Below, piece after piece: positions 52,759 through 62,908 of a stretch of DNA of 64,000 nt. Every line of letters begins with the position of its first letter. The stretch's first letter is position 1. The stretch is from NCBI RefSeq assembly GCF_002926165.1, contig NZ_MAGP01000116.1, forward strand, positions 1 through 64,000. The letters run 5' to 3'. The notes below the pieces were generated by a model that did not search any database, had not been told where the DNA came from, and saw only the letters and a list, made by a program, of their open reading frames with translations. Source of the stretch: Micromonospora chalcea. Its GTDB lineage: Bacteria > Actinomycetota > Actinomycetes > Mycobacteriales > Micromonosporaceae. Position numbers and translations under genes: made by a program.

Positions 52759-53339
52759 CTGCGGCTCCCGTCGCGCAGCTGCCCCACGATCGTGTCCAGG
52801 TCGCAGCTCGCGCCCCGGTTGTACGGCAGCTTGCTCAGCAGCATGCCCATGGCGCAGGTGTTTGTGAGCGCGGCGAACGTGAGGCCCGCGCCGATGAACG
52901 CGGCGACCCACTTCAGGCCCGGCACGAACACCGACCCGAGGATCGCGGCGAGCACGATCGAGCCGGCGACGAGACGTACCTGGCGCTCCAGGTCCCAGCG
53001 GGCCCGGCCCTGGTTGACCGGCGCGTTCGTGGCCTGCCAGGCCAGCATGCCGCCGTCGAGCACCTTGACGTTGGGCAGGCCGACGGTGCCGAGCGCCTGA
53101 CCGGCCTGGCCGGCCCGGACGCCGGAGCGGCAGATCAGCACCACGTCCTCGTCCAGGTGGCTGCGCAGCTCCGCGCGGTGCTCCCGGAGCAGGTCCAGCG
53201 GCACGTTGTACGCGCCGGGGATGTGCGCCGCCTCGAACTCACCGGGCGTGCGCACGTCGAGCATCCGGGGCGTACGGCCGGCGGCGATCAGTTCGCGCAG
53301 CGTCGCCGCGTCGATGGTGGTGGGGGTGGTCGTGGTCAT
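52755..53339 (-). CDS. Rhodanese with membrane-anchor domain
   Basis: 194 residues. Rhodanese domain (about 10-105) with the active Cys in CRSGVRAGQA, followed by two membrane helices of the YgaP/DUF2892 type. Transfers sulfane sulfur at the membrane. ATG 53339. Confidence 0.87.
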   Translation of the reverse strand: MTTTTPTTIDAATLRELIAAGRTPRMLDVRTPGEFEAAHIPGAYNVPLDLLREHRAELRSHLDEDVVLICRSGVRAGQAGQALGTVGLPNVKVLDGGMLAWQATNAPVNQGRARWDLERQVRLVAGSIVLAAILGSVFVPGLKWVAAFIGAGLTFAALTNTCAMGMLLSKLPYNRGASCDLDTIVGQLRDGSRR

Positions 53340-53424
53340 GCTCTGTCTCCTTCAGTGGGTGTTTTCGGGCAGGGTCGAGCACCGGCCGGCGCAGGGGCAC
53401 GCCGGCCGGGCGCTCGGGGAGAGG

Positions 53425-54822
53425 TCAGGCGCTGGGCGCCATGCGTACGCCGGCCGCCTCGGCCCGGCCGTACGAGTCGTCGATCAGCACCACGTCGCGG
53501 CCGGCGTTGGCGAGCAGGGACGCGGCGGCGGTGGCCCGGTAGCCGGAGCCGCAGTGCACCCAGACCGTCCCGGCGGGGATGTCGGCGAGCCGCTTCGGCA
53601 CGTCCGGCAGCGGCACGTGCACCGCGCCGTCGATGTGCCCGGCCTTCCACTCGCCTGTCATCCGCACGTCGAGGACGACCTGCGGCTCGGGCAGCCCGGC
53701 CGGCGTCTTCCCGGCCTGCGCGGCGGCCAGCGCGTCGAAGTCGGCCACGGCCATCTCGCGCAGCTGCGACGGGTCGCCGGTCCACTGCTCGGGCTCGCCG
53801 GTGGCCTGGGCGGCCGGGCGGTCGATGCCGATGCGGACCAGCTCCCGCTGGGCGTCGGCGACCTGCTCCGGGGTCTGCGCCAGGAACGTGATCGGCACGC
53901 CCCAGTCGATCAGCCAGCCGAGCCATGTCGACATCGGCCCGTCCAGGCCGAGGCTGACCGTGCCGGCCAGGTGCGAGGCCGCGTACGCCTTTCGGTGGCG
54001 CAGGTCGACCACCCACTCGCCGGCGGCGATGCGGCGGCGCAGCTCGTCGGCGTCGGCGCGGGCCACCGGCGTGAGGTCCACCGGGGCGGGACCGGCGGCG
54101 TTCGCGACGCCCATGTGGGCGTAGTACGCCGGGTAGGCGTCCAGCCCGGCCAGCGTCTCGGTGACGAACTGGTCGGCGGCCAGCCGCAGCACCGGGTTGG
54201 CCTGCTTCTCCCGGCCGATCGTCGACTCGGGGGCGTCGGCCTGGCTGGCCGAGCAGAAGCTGCCGAAGCCGTGCGTGGGCCAGACCTGCGCGCCGTCGGG
54301 CAGCAGGTCGGCCAGCTTGCGCGCGGAGGCGTGCTGGTGGTGCGCCAGCTCGTGCGCGTACTGCTGGCCCAGCAGGTCGGTGCGGCCGGTGGTGCCGAAC
54401 AGCAGCGAGCCGCCGGTGAACACGCCGGCCGGCGTCCAGTCGCCGTCGCGCTCGTCGAGCACGTACGACAGGTGGTGGAACGTGTGGCCCGGGGTGCCGA
54501 GCACCCGCAGCCGCATGGTGTCCGAGACCGGCACGGTGTCGCCGTCGGAGACCGGCGTGCGGTCGAACTCGACGGTGTCGGCGGCGGCCACGAGGTACTG
54601 CGCGCCGGTGATCCGGGCCAGCTCCAGGCCGCCGGAGACGTAGTCGTTGTGGATGTGCGTCTCCACCACGTGGGTGATCCGTACGCCCTTGGCGCCGGCC
54701 AGGTAGAGGATGCGGTCGATGTCGCGCTGCGGGTCGACCACGATCGCCACCCGGCCGTCGGAGGCCAGGTAGCTGCGGTCGCCGAGCGAGGAGGTCGCGA
54801 TGACGGACACGTCGAGAGTCAT
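53425..54822 (-). CDS. Persulfide dioxygenase / double rhodanese fusion
   Basis: 465 residues. The N-terminal metallo-beta-lactamase domain (about 1-245) has THIHNDYVSGG, TPGHTFHH and HGFGS metal ligands, matching ETHE1-type persulfide dioxygenase. Two rhodanese domains follow. The first (about 265-355) has no active-site Cys (ITFLAQTPEQ), the second (about 375-460) has it in WVHCGSGYRA. Oxidises glutathione- or mycothiol-type persulfide to sulfite. ATG 54822. Confidence 0.9.
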   Translation of the reverse strand: MTLDVSVIATSSLGDRSYLASDGRVAIVVDPQRDIDRILYLAGAKGVRITHVVETHIHNDYVSGGLELARITGAQYLVAAADTVEFDRTPVSDGDTVPVSDTMRLRVLGTPGHTFHHLSYVLDERDGDWTPAGVFTGGSLLFGTTGRTDLLGQQYAHELAHHQHASARKLADLLPDGAQVWPTHGFGSFCSASQADAPESTIGREKQANPVLRLAADQFVTETLAGLDAYPAYYAHMGVANAAGPAPVDLTPVARADADELRRRIAAGEWVVDLRHRKAYAASHLAGTVSLGLDGPMSTWLGWLIDWGVPITFLAQTPEQVADAQRELVRIGIDRPAAQATGEPEQWTGDPSQLREMAVADFDALAAAQAGKTPAGLPEPQVVLDVRMTGEWKAGHIDGAVHVPLPDVPKRLADIPAGTVWVHCGSGYRATAAASLLANAGRDVVLIDDSYGRAEAAGVRMAPSA

Positions 54823-54844
54823 GTCGTTTCCTCTCATTGCCTAT

Positions 54845-54860
54845 ATACCCCGGGGGGTAT
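54845..54860. promoter_or_regulatory. CstR/CsoR-type operator 1
   Basis: ATACCCC-GG-GGGGTAT, a perfect inverted repeat upstream of the persulfide dioxygenase gene. It matches the CsoR/CstR family operator type. Confidence 0.85.
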
Positions 54861-54984
54861 GTGTGGGACAGTCTGCGGCCCGGGTTCTCCGGGCAGTGGT
54901 TTACCCACCCGCGCCGTGGTCACACGGCGCGGGCGGGGCTCAGCCGGTCGGGCGGGCGGGACTCAGTCGGTCGGTCGGGCGCCG

Positions 54985-55663
<679 letters not shown>

Positions 55664-55699
55664 CAGTACCTCCGTTGATTCGGGTTCTGCATGTGTAAC

Positions 55700-55715
55700 A
55701 CACCCCCGGGGGTAT
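55700..55715. promoter_or_regulatory. CstR/CsoR-type operator 3
   Basis: ACACCCC-CG-GGGGTAT, upstream of the thioredoxin gene and facing eccB. One base of the left arm differs. Confidence 0.8.
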
Positions 55716-55864
55716 CCATTCCGGGTGGGGTGGTCCTGGCCGCCTTGATCGACTCCAGCTCGGGGAGGTGGTGGGGTCCGGGCCGGTGAGGGACACGCAG
55801 GGTCGCCGGGGCATCGACGGAGCGCTTATCCTGTGCGCCGACCATCCCGGCGGGAAGGGACACG

Positions 55865-57247
55865 ATGGCGTCGCGGCAGGACCAGCTGCACTCGTACCAG
55901 TTCACCGTCCAGCGGGCGGTCGCCGCGCTCGTCATGCGGGAGACGGACCCGCCGCAGTCCCCGTTCCGCCGGCTGGCCGGCGCCGGTCTGGCCAGCGTCC
56001 TGGTCGCCGCGATCGCGCTCGGCGGCGTCGCCCTCTACGGCCTGTTCACCGGCGGCGGTGACTCGTGGCGCGAGACCGGCGCGGTGATCGTGGAGAAGGA
56101 GTCGGGCGCACGGTTCGTCTACCGCGACGAGAAGCTGCACCCGGTGTTGAACTACGCCTCCGCGCTGCTGATCATCGGGGCGGAGCAGCCGAAGACGGTG
56201 CTGGTCGGCCGCCGCGCCATCGAGGGGGTGCCGCGCGGTCTGCCGCTGGGCATCGCCGACGCGCCGGACTCGCTGCCCGCGCCGAACCGGCTCGTCCGCG
56301 ACGCGTGGACGCTCTGCTCCACGGATGAGGGCGAGACCGGGCGCGGCGCGGCCCGGTCGGTGCTGCTGATCGGGCGGCAGGCCACCGGCGGCCGGGCGCT
56401 CGGCGACCAGGGGCTGCTGGCACGGCACCCGGACGGCGGCCTGCACCTGCTCTGGCACGACCGGCGCTACCTGCTGCGCGACACCGACCGGGTGCTCGCC
56501 GCGCTGGCCGCCACGCGGGAACGGGCGGTGCCGGTCGCGGCGGCGCTGCTCAACACGCTGCCGGCCGGTGCCGACCTGGTCCCGCCACCGGTCGGTGACC
56601 TCGGTGAGCCGTCCGAGCGGGTCACCGGCGCGAGCGTGGGTGACGTGTACCTGGTGCGCAACTCCGGTGGCGGGCGGCAGTACGCGGTGGCGCAGCGCGG
56701 CGGGCTGGCCGGCATCACCGAGTTGCAGGCGGCGCTGCTGCTGGCCCGCACCGGCCAGGGGGAGCCCGAACCGATCACGCTCGGCCGGTTCGCCGCGCTG
56801 CCGAAGCTGCCCGGTCTGGTGCCCGGCGGGCCGACCGCGCCGCCCGCCGTACCGCCCCGGCTGGCCGCCGCCGAGAGCGGTGCGATCTGCGCGCGGGCCG
56901 GGGACGACGCCGGCGTACGCGAGATCCGCGTCGGCGTCACCGCGCCGGACCTCGCCGCCGCCACGCGGACGCCCAGCGGCCGGGCCGGGCTCGCCGACGA
57001 GGTGGTGGTGGAGCCGGGACGTGGCGCGCTGGTGGAGGCGGTGTCCGCGCCGGGCGCGACCGGCGGCACGGTCTGCGTGGTCACCGACCTGGGGCGGCGG
57101 TACGCGCTGACCGGCGCGGACGTGCCGGGCATGCTCGGCTACGCCGGGGTGCGTCCGGCGCGGCTGCCGGCGGGCCTGGTGGACCTCCTGCCGGCGGGCA
57201 GCCCGCTCGACCCGGAGGCCGCCCGCACCGTCGCCGCACCCGCCTGA
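55865..57247 (+). CDS. eccB: Type VII secretion protein EccB
   Basis: 460 residues. It starts MASRQDQLHSYQFTVQRAVAALV, typical of EccB, then one membrane helix (about 40-60) and a large extracellular domain with the paired cysteines of EccB repeats (WTLCSTDE, GGTVCVVTDL). EccB is part of the ESX inner membrane complex. No EccC, EccD, EccE, EsxA/B or MycP genes are in the window, so it is an orphan or lies at the edge of a broken locus. ATG 55865. Confidence 0.9.
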   Translation: MASRQDQLHSYQFTVQRAVAALVMRETDPPQSPFRRLAGAGLASVLVAAIALGGVALYGLFTGGGDSWRETGAVIVEKESGARFVYRDEKLHPVLNYASALLIIGAEQPKTVLVGRRAIEGVPRGLPLGIADAPDSLPAPNRLVRDAWTLCSTDEGETGRGAARSVLLIGRQATGGRALGDQGLLARHPDGGLHLLWHDRRYLLRDTDRVLAALAATRERAVPVAAALLNTLPAGADLVPPPVGDLGEPSERVTGASVGDVYLVRNSGGGRQYAVAQRGGLAGITELQAALLLARTGQGEPEPITLGRFAALPKLPGLVPGGPTAPPAVPPRLAAAESGAICARAGDDAGVREIRVGVTAPDLAAATRTPSGRAGLADEVVVEPGRGALVEAVSAPGATGGTVCVVTDLGRRYALTGADVPGMLGYAGVRPARLPAGLVDLLPAGSPLDPEAARTVAAPA

Positions 57248-57269
57248 GCCCTGGTCGGCAGGAGAAGGG

Positions 57270-57875
57270 TCAGTCGGCGGGGCGGCGCAGCACGCTCACC
57301 GCGAAGTCGGCGTCGTCGCGCCAGGGGCGCAGGTCCCAGGTGGCGAAACGGTGCTCGGGGCGCAGCCCGGCGGCCACCGCGTCGGCGTCCAGGTCGCCGA
57401 CCGGGTAGCCGCGGTCGGTGGCGAAACCGACCACCACCAGGCCGTCCGGGCGCACGTGGGCGGCGACGCGGGCCAGCACGTCGCGTTCGGTGCCGGGGGC
57501 GACGAAGACCATCACGTTGCCGGCGAGCACGGCGGCGTCGAACGGCTCGGCCTCACCCTGCGCGGCCAGGTCCAGCTCGGCCAGGTCGGCGACCAGGAAG
57601 CGGGGGCCGGGGTGGTCGGCGCGGGCCGCCTCGACGAGTGTCGGGTCGGCGTCCACGCCGACGGCGTCGTGCCCGCGTGCGGCGAGCGCGGCGGCGACCC
57701 GGCCGGTGCCGCAGCCGGCGTCCAGCACGCGCGCGCCCGGCGGTACGAGCGCGTCCAGCAGCCGCGCCTCACCGGACAGGTCGGCGCCCTCGGCGGCGAG
57801 CTGGCGGAAGCGGTCCACGTACCACTGCGAGTGGCCGGGCTTCGTGTCGGTCACCCAGCGGGTCGGCTTGCCCAT
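57270..57875 (-). CDS. SAM-dependent methyltransferase
   Basis: 201 residues: VLDAGCGTGRVAAALA (motif I), GVDADPTLVEAAR, ETHPGPRFL-type post motif. Class I methyltransferase of unknown target. ATG 57875. Convergent with eccB. Confidence 0.87.
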   Translation of the reverse strand: MGKPTRWVTDTKPGHSQWYVDRFRQLAAEGADLSGEARLLDALVPPGARVLDAGCGTGRVAAALAARGHDAVGVDADPTLVEAARADHPGPRFLVADLAELDLAAQGEAEPFDAAVLAGNVMVFVAPGTERDVLARVAAHVRPDGLVVVGFATDRGYPVGDLDADAVAAGLRPEHRFATWDLRPWRDDADFAVSVLRRPAD

Positions 57876-57907
57876 GAGGCCACCGTAGCTGATCTTGTGG
57901 CGGCGGG

Positions 57908-58513
57908 TCAGGCGAGCGCCAGGAACGTGCCGGCGGCCAGCGGTCCGCCGAGCGCGACGCCGGCCAGCACCTGCGGCCAGGTGTGGTCGACCAGCCGTAC
58001 CCGGGACCAGCCGACCGCCGCGACGAGCGCCCAGCCGAGGTTCGCCGCCGGCCCGGCCAGCGGCACCAGCACGGCGACGGTGGCGGCGGCGACCGCCGCG
58101 TGGATGCTCAGCTTCCACCAGTGGTTCACCAGCGCGCACGCCGCGCCGACCACGAAGACCACCACGATCACGGCGAACAGTTCGGCGGGCGCGCGGACCG
58201 CCGCCAGCAGCAGCAACCCGGCCGCGACCGAGGCCAGCCCGATCGACAGCGGCCGGGCCCGCTGGGTGCGGTCGCCGACGTGCCGGTCGGTGAGCCGCCC
58301 CCGGCGTACGCCGTGGACGAGCACGCCGATCGGGATGACGGCGCAGAACGTGAGCGCGATGCCGCCCCAGAGCAGGAACTGGCCCGCCGAGCGGCTGACC
58401 CGGGCGGCGGCGATCAGCGGCAGCGCGGTGACCAGGACGGTCGGGGCGAGCGCCTCGGTGAGCAGCCGGGCCAGTCGGGTGCCGGCCGGTCGGTCCTCCC
58501 GTGATGCTCGCAC
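57908..58513 (-). CDS. PAP2-type phosphatase membrane protein
   Basis: 201 residues with about six membrane helices. PAP2 motifs in order: RTQRARPL, SIHAAVAA, SRVRLVDHTWPQV (SRxxxxxHxxxD). Acts on a lipid phosphate or undecaprenyl pyrophosphate. GTG 58513. Confidence 0.78.
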   Translation of the reverse strand: MRASREDRPAGTRLARLLTEALAPTVLVTALPLIAAARVSRSAGQFLLWGGIALTFCAVIPIGVLVHGVRRGRLTDRHVGDRTQRARPLSIGLASVAAGLLLLAAVRAPAELFAVIVVVFVVGAACALVNHWWKLSIHAAVAAATVAVLVPLAGPAANLGWALVAAVGWSRVRLVDHTWPQVLAGVALGGPLAAGTFLALA

Positions 58514-58535
58514 CCGATCATCCTGGCACGGACGC

Positions 58536-59402
58536 TCAGCCCTTCTCGGCCCCGCTGGTGAGTCCCTCGGTGAGCATTCGCTCCCCGGCGAAGAACAGCA
58601 CCACGATCGGCAGCGTGAGGATGACCGAGCCGGCCATCAGCACGGTCTTGGGCACCTCCACGCCGTCGGCGAGCAGCGACAGCCCCAGCGACACGGTCCA
58701 CCGGTCGGGCCGGTCGACCAGGAACAGCAGCGCGAACAGGTACTCGTTCCAGGCGATCATGAAGTCGTACAGCGCGACGGCCATCACCGACGGCGCGGCG
58801 AGCGGCAGGCTGACCCGGCGGATGATGCCGAGCCGGCCGGCGCCGTCGATCGCCGCCGACTCCTCGAGGCTGACCGGGATGGTCTCGAAGTAGTTCTTCA
58901 GCATGTAGACCGACACCGGCAGGGTCTGCGAGATGTAGACGAGCACCAGGCCGGTCAGCGACCCGCGCAGCCCGGCCCGGGTGAAGACCACGAACAGCGG
59001 GATCGCGATGACTATCGACGGGAACAGGTAGACCGCCAGGAACAGCGCGCTGACCTGGCGTCGGCCGAAGAACCGCAGGCGGGACACCGCGTACGCGCCG
59101 GGAATGGCGATCACCAGGGTGAGCGCGGTGGCGGCGAGCGCCACCAGCCCGCTGTTGCGGATGAACGTGAGGAAGCCCTGGCCGCCGTCGGAGACGGATT
59201 TCAGCACCTCCGCGTACGTGGCGACGGTCAGCTCGCCGAACGGCACCCAGAGCGAGCCGGGGTCGAGCAGCAGGCGTTCGATCGGGCGTACCGACAGCAC
59301 CAGCATGTACCAGAACGGCAGCAGCGTGACCACCAGGAACCCGGCGATCACCAGCCGGCGCAGCCAGCGCAGGCTGACCGTCTCGATCCGGTCCCGGTCC
59401 AT
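58536..59402 (-). CDS. Sugar ABC transporter permease (MalG-like)
   Basis: 288 residues, six membrane helices, with the EAA-loop SLEESAAIDGAGRLGIIRRVSLPLAAPS typical of carbohydrate (CUT1) permeases. Couples to an ATPase not encoded here. ATG 59402 shares a base with the stop of the other permease gene. Confidence 0.9.
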   Translation of the reverse strand: MDRDRIETVSLRWLRRLVIAGFLVVTLLPFWYMLVLSVRPIERLLLDPGSLWVPFGELTVATYAEVLKSVSDGGQGFLTFIRNSGLVALAATALTLVIAIPGAYAVSRLRFFGRRQVSALFLAVYLFPSIVIAIPLFVVFTRAGLRGSLTGLVLVYISQTLPVSVYMLKNYFETIPVSLEESAAIDGAGRLGIIRRVSLPLAAPSVMAVALYDFMIAWNEYLFALLFLVDRPDRWTVSLGLSLLADGVEVPKTVLMAGSVILTLPIVVLFFAGERMLTEGLTSGAEKG

Positions 59403-60361
59403 CACGCCTCCCGTCGCGCGCCGAAGAAGCGCAGGTAGATCGCCACGAACACGAGCAGCACCACGGCGAGCACGACGGCCTGGGCGGCGGCCGCGCCGAT
59501 GTCGGTACGGGCGGTGAGGAACTGGTAGACGCGAACGCTCACCACCTCGGTGCCGGCCGAGCCGCCGGTGAGCAGGTAGACGTCGTCGAACTTGTTGAAC
59601 GTCATGATGAACCGCAGCACGCCGATCAGCGCGATCACCGGCATGAGCTGCGGCAGCAGGATGTGCCGGAACCGCTGCGTGGGCGTGGCGCCGTCGACCC
59701 GGGCAGCCTCCTCCAGTTCCGCCGGGACGGCCTGGAGCCGGGCCAGCAGGAACAGGAACGCGAACGGGAAGTAGCGCCACGCCTCGAACGCGATCACCGT
59801 CCACAGCGCGGTGGACTCCTGCGACAGGAACGGCACCGGCTGATCCCAGCCGAGGAAGCGCTTGCCCCAGTCGTTGACGATGCCGAGCTGCGGGTCCAGC
59901 ATCACCTGCCAGACGAACGTCATGGCGACCACCGGCGCCACGTACGGCAGCAGCATCGACGCGCGGACCAGCGTGCGGCCCCGGAACGGCCCGCGTACGG
60001 CCAGCGCCGCCACCAGGCCCACCACTATCGAGCCGGCGGTGCCGCCGACGCTGTAGAGCACTGTGGTCCAGAGCGTGTCGGCGAACCCGGGGGTGTGCAG
60101 CACCCGGTCGATGTTGTCCAGTGTCAGCTCGCCGAACAGGCCGGTCTTGCGCAGCGTCGCCAGGCGTACCCGCTGGAAGGCCAGCACCACCGTCCAGACG
60201 ATGGGTATGCCGATCACCGCGAGCACGACGAGCAGGGTCGGGGCGACCAGCGCGAGCCCGGCGCGGGACTCGCGGCGGCGCAGCGTCAGCGGGCGTCGGC
60301 CGGGTCGGCGGGACCGCTCCGGGGTGGGGGAGCGGCCGGCCTCCGGCGCGGTGGTGGTCAA
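59402..60361 (-). CDS. Sugar ABC transporter permease (MalF-like)
   Basis: 319 residues, six helices, EAA loop PAELEEAARVDGATPTQRFRHILLPQL. CUT1-type partner of the preceding permease. TTG at 60361 overlaps the binding protein stop (TTGA). Confidence 0.9.
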   Translation of the reverse strand: MTTTAPEAGRSPTPERSRRPGRRPLTLRRRESRAGLALVAPTLLVVLAVIGIPIVWTVVLAFQRVRLATLRKTGLFGELTLDNIDRVLHTPGFADTLWTTVLYSVGGTAGSIVVGLVAALAVRGPFRGRTLVRASMLLPYVAPVVAMTFVWQVMLDPQLGIVNDWGKRFLGWDQPVPFLSQESTALWTVIAFEAWRYFPFAFLFLLARLQAVPAELEEAARVDGATPTQRFRHILLPQLMPVIALIGVLRFIMTFNKFDDVYLLTGGSAGTEVVSVRVYQFLTARTDIGAAAAQAVVLAVVLLVFVAIYLRFFGARREA

Positions 60362-61749
60362 TTGACGCCCTTGGCTATCGCCTCGACGTCCTTGCGGGCG
60401 CGTTCGGCGGCGGCGCGGGCGTCGGACTTGCCGCCGACGACGTCGGCGAGCGCCTTGGGCACTGGTAGTTCACCCAGGATGGCGCCGACGAGCTTGCCCT
60501 GGTTCTCGGTCAGGCCCCAGCGCTGGAAGGTGTCGGGGCTGCGCCGCAGGGTGGCGAGCACGTCCTCGCCGTAGACCTCGGACAGTGGCTTCTTGGTGTC
60601 CACGCCGGCCGGGCTGGTGTTCCAGGCGGTGCGGAACTTCTGCTTGTCCTCCGGCGTGCCGGTGCGCACCGGGAAGCGCCCCTCGGGGGACATGCCGAAC
60701 CAGCGCGGGTAGCCGTCGGAGAGCATGTACTCCACGAACGACTTCGCCGGGTCGGCCGCGCCGTCGAGCACCGACCAGGAGCTGACCTCGCCGTACTGGG
60801 CGGGCTCGGTGCCGTTCGGGCCCTTGATCGCGGTGACGAACCCGCTGTTCTTGGCCAGCCACGCCGGGTCGGACTGGCACTGCTGGCAGGTGGGACGGGC
60901 GTCGGCGCGCAGCCCGGCCAGCTCGTCGAGGATGAACGGCGACCAGATCAGCATGGCCGCCTTGCCGGCGAAGTAGGTGGCTCGGGTGGTGTCGACGTCC
61001 TGGGCGCCCTTGACCGAGTTGTTCCGCATCAGGTCGCCGTAGAAGCGGAACGCCTCGACGCACTCGGGGGAGTCGAGAACGACCTTGCCGGAGTCGTCGG
61101 TGAGCCGGCAGTTGTTCGCCAGCGCCAGGTGCTCGAACGTCTGCTGGGTGAACACGTCACCGGGGGCGGTCGCCGCGGTGATGCCGGCGACGCCGCCGGT
61201 GTTCAGCTTCGCCGCGGCGGCGGCGATCCTCTCGTACGTGTCGGGCGCCGGCAGGCCGGCGGCGTCGAACAGGTCCTTGCGGTAGACGAGCAGCTGGCCC
61301 CACCCGTCGCTCGGTACGGCGAGCTGCGTGCCGCCGTCGCTGGTGAGTTCCAGCGCGCGCGGGGTGAACGTGTCCCGGCCGAGCCGTTCGACGACGGCGC
61401 CGTTGGCGTCGGCGTCCACCAGCTCGTTGGCGGACAGCGTGCGCACCCCGGCGAGCGAGACCGAGCCGACCACGTCGGGCAGGTCGCCGGCGGCGGCGCT
61501 GGAGGCGATCAGGGACGGGAACTGGTCCTCGTTGACGGTGACGAGGTTGACCTGGACGCCGGTCCTGGCGGTGTAGTCGGCGATGATCGCCTTGGTGGCG
61601 GCGACCCGGTCCGCCACGTCTTCCAGGCTCCAGACGGTGATCCGGGAACTGTCGGATTTCTGCCCGTCGTCGCTGCATGCGGCCACGCCGGTCCCGGCCA
61701 GTGCCAGGATCAGGCTGATTGCGAGCCGCCGTGTGGAGGGTGATGACAT
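60358..61749 (-). CDS. Sugar-binding lipoprotein
   Basis: 463 residues. Lipobox GVAAC (Cys about 25), CUT1 binding-protein fold, with DLPDVVGSVSLAGVRTL and LIWSPFILDEL. Captures a sugar or oligosaccharide outside the cell for the two permeases. ATG 61749 with GAGGAG upstream. No ATPase gene is present, so a shared MsiK-like ATPase must serve it. Confidence 0.88.
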   Translation of the reverse strand: MSSPSTRRLAISLILALAGTGVAACSDDGQKSDSSRITVWSLEDVADRVAATKAIIADYTARTGVQVNLVTVNEDQFPSLIASSAAAGDLPDVVGSVSLAGVRTLSANELVDADANGAVVERLGRDTFTPRALELTSDGGTQLAVPSDGWGQLLVYRKDLFDAAGLPAPDTYERIAAAAAKLNTGGVAGITAATAPGDVFTQQTFEHLALANNCRLTDDSGKVVLDSPECVEAFRFYGDLMRNNSVKGAQDVDTTRATYFAGKAAMLIWSPFILDELAGLRADARPTCQQCQSDPAWLAKNSGFVTAIKGPNGTEPAQYGEVSSWSVLDGAADPAKSFVEYMLSDGYPRWFGMSPEGRFPVRTGTPEDKQKFRTAWNTSPAGVDTKKPLSEVYGEDVLATLRRSPDTFQRWGLTENQGKLVGAILGELPVPKALADVVGGKSDARAAAERARKDVEAIAKGVN

Positions 61750-61794
61750 CGGTGGCACTCCTCTCGAAAGAGTACGGCCTGCCGCTAATACCCA

Positions 61795-61843
61795 TCGATT
61801 CGTCAATGTAATCACATATGCCCATTTTTTGGGTTAGAATCGA
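61795..61843. promoter_or_regulatory. Divergent sugar-locus operator region
   Basis: TCGATTC (61795-61801) and GAATCGA (61837-61843) form an inverted pair, and CCCA-TTTTTT-GGGT (around 61821-61834) a second. The region is AT-rich and lies between the transporter and dehydrogenase operons. A LacI- or DeoR-type repressor is likely but none is in the window. Confidence 0.6.
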
Positions 61844-61870
61844 GGCCGGCACTTTCTTCGGAGCGACGCC

Positions 61871-62908
61871 ATGAGCAACTGGGTTGTCTCTCTGGCCGGG
61901 CCCCGGCACGTACGCCTGGAGCCCTGCCCCGCGGACCGGCTCGGTCCGGGCCAGGTCCGCGTCCGCACCCACTACTCGGGCATCTCCGCCGGCACCGAGC
62001 TGACGCTCTACCGGGGCAGCAACCCGCGACTGCGCAAGGACTGGGACGCCGGCGCCCGCATGTTCGTGCCCCGCCAGGCCGGGTCCGCGTACCCGGTGGT
62101 GGGTTTCGGTTACGAGGAGGTCGGCGAGATCGTCGAGGTCGCTCCCGACGTCGCCGGGCGGCGGCCCGGCCAGCTCGTCTGGGGCATCTGGGGGCACCGC
62201 GCCGAAGCGGTGCTGTCCGCCGCGGCGGCGCATCCGCTGCCGCCCGGCATCGACCCGCTCGCCGCCGTCTTCGCCCGCCCCGGCGCCATCGCGCTGACCG
62301 CGGTGCTCGCCGGTGACCTGCACCTGGGCGACTGGGTGGGCGTCTTCGGGCAGGGCGTGATCGGGCTGCTCGGCACGCGCCTCGCGGTGCTCTCCGGCGC
62401 CCGCGTGGTAGCCGTCGACCGGATGCCCGGGCGGCTCGCGCACGCCACCGGGCTCGGCGCCCGCCGGACGGTCGACGCCGCCGCCGAGTCGCCCGCCGCC
62501 GCGCTGCGCGCCGAGAGCGGCGGCCGGGGCGCCGACGTGTGCCTGGAGCTGTCCGGGTCGTACCCGGCGCTGCACGAGGCGATCCGGGCCACCGCCCACG
62601 CCGGCCGCGTCGTCGCGGCCGGCTTCTACCAGGGGTACGCCCACGGGCTGGAACTCGGCGAGGAGTTCCACCACAACCGGATCCAGCTGGTGGCCGCCCA
62701 GGTCTCCGGGCCGGACCCGGCGCCCGGCACGGCCGGCCGGTGGTCCGGGACCCGGATCGCGGACACGTTCATGGACCTGGTGGCCGAGGGCAGCGTCGAC
62801 CCGCTGCCGCTGGTGAGCCACGTCGTCGACGCGGGCGCGGTGGCCGACGCCCTGGCGTTGCTCGACCACGGTGACGGTGACGTCCTCCAAGTGGTGCTGA
62901 GGTTCTGA
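61871..62908 (+). CDS. Zinc-type alcohol/sugar dehydrogenase
   Basis: 345 residues of the MDR fold: GISAGTELTLYRG, GFGYEEVGEIVEV and the NAD(P) site WVGVFGQGVIGLL. The usual catalytic-zinc Cys is not seen (GISAGTE), so it may act without zinc, as in some sugar dehydrogenases. ATG 61871. Probably oxidises the imported sugar. Confidence 0.85.
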   Translation: MSNWVVSLAGPRHVRLEPCPADRLGPGQVRVRTHYSGISAGTELTLYRGSNPRLRKDWDAGARMFVPRQAGSAYPVVGFGYEEVGEIVEVAPDVAGRRPGQLVWGIWGHRAEAVLSAAAAHPLPPGIDPLAAVFARPGAIALTAVLAGDLHLGDWVGVFGQGVIGLLGTRLAVLSGARVVAVDRMPGRLAHATGLGARRTVDAAAESPAAALRAESGGRGADVCLELSGSYPALHEAIRATAHAGRVVAAGFYQGYAHGLELGEEFHHNRIQLVAAQVSGPDPAPGTAGRWSGTRIADTFMDLVAEGSVDPLPLVSHVVDAGAVADALALLDHGDGDVLQVVLRF

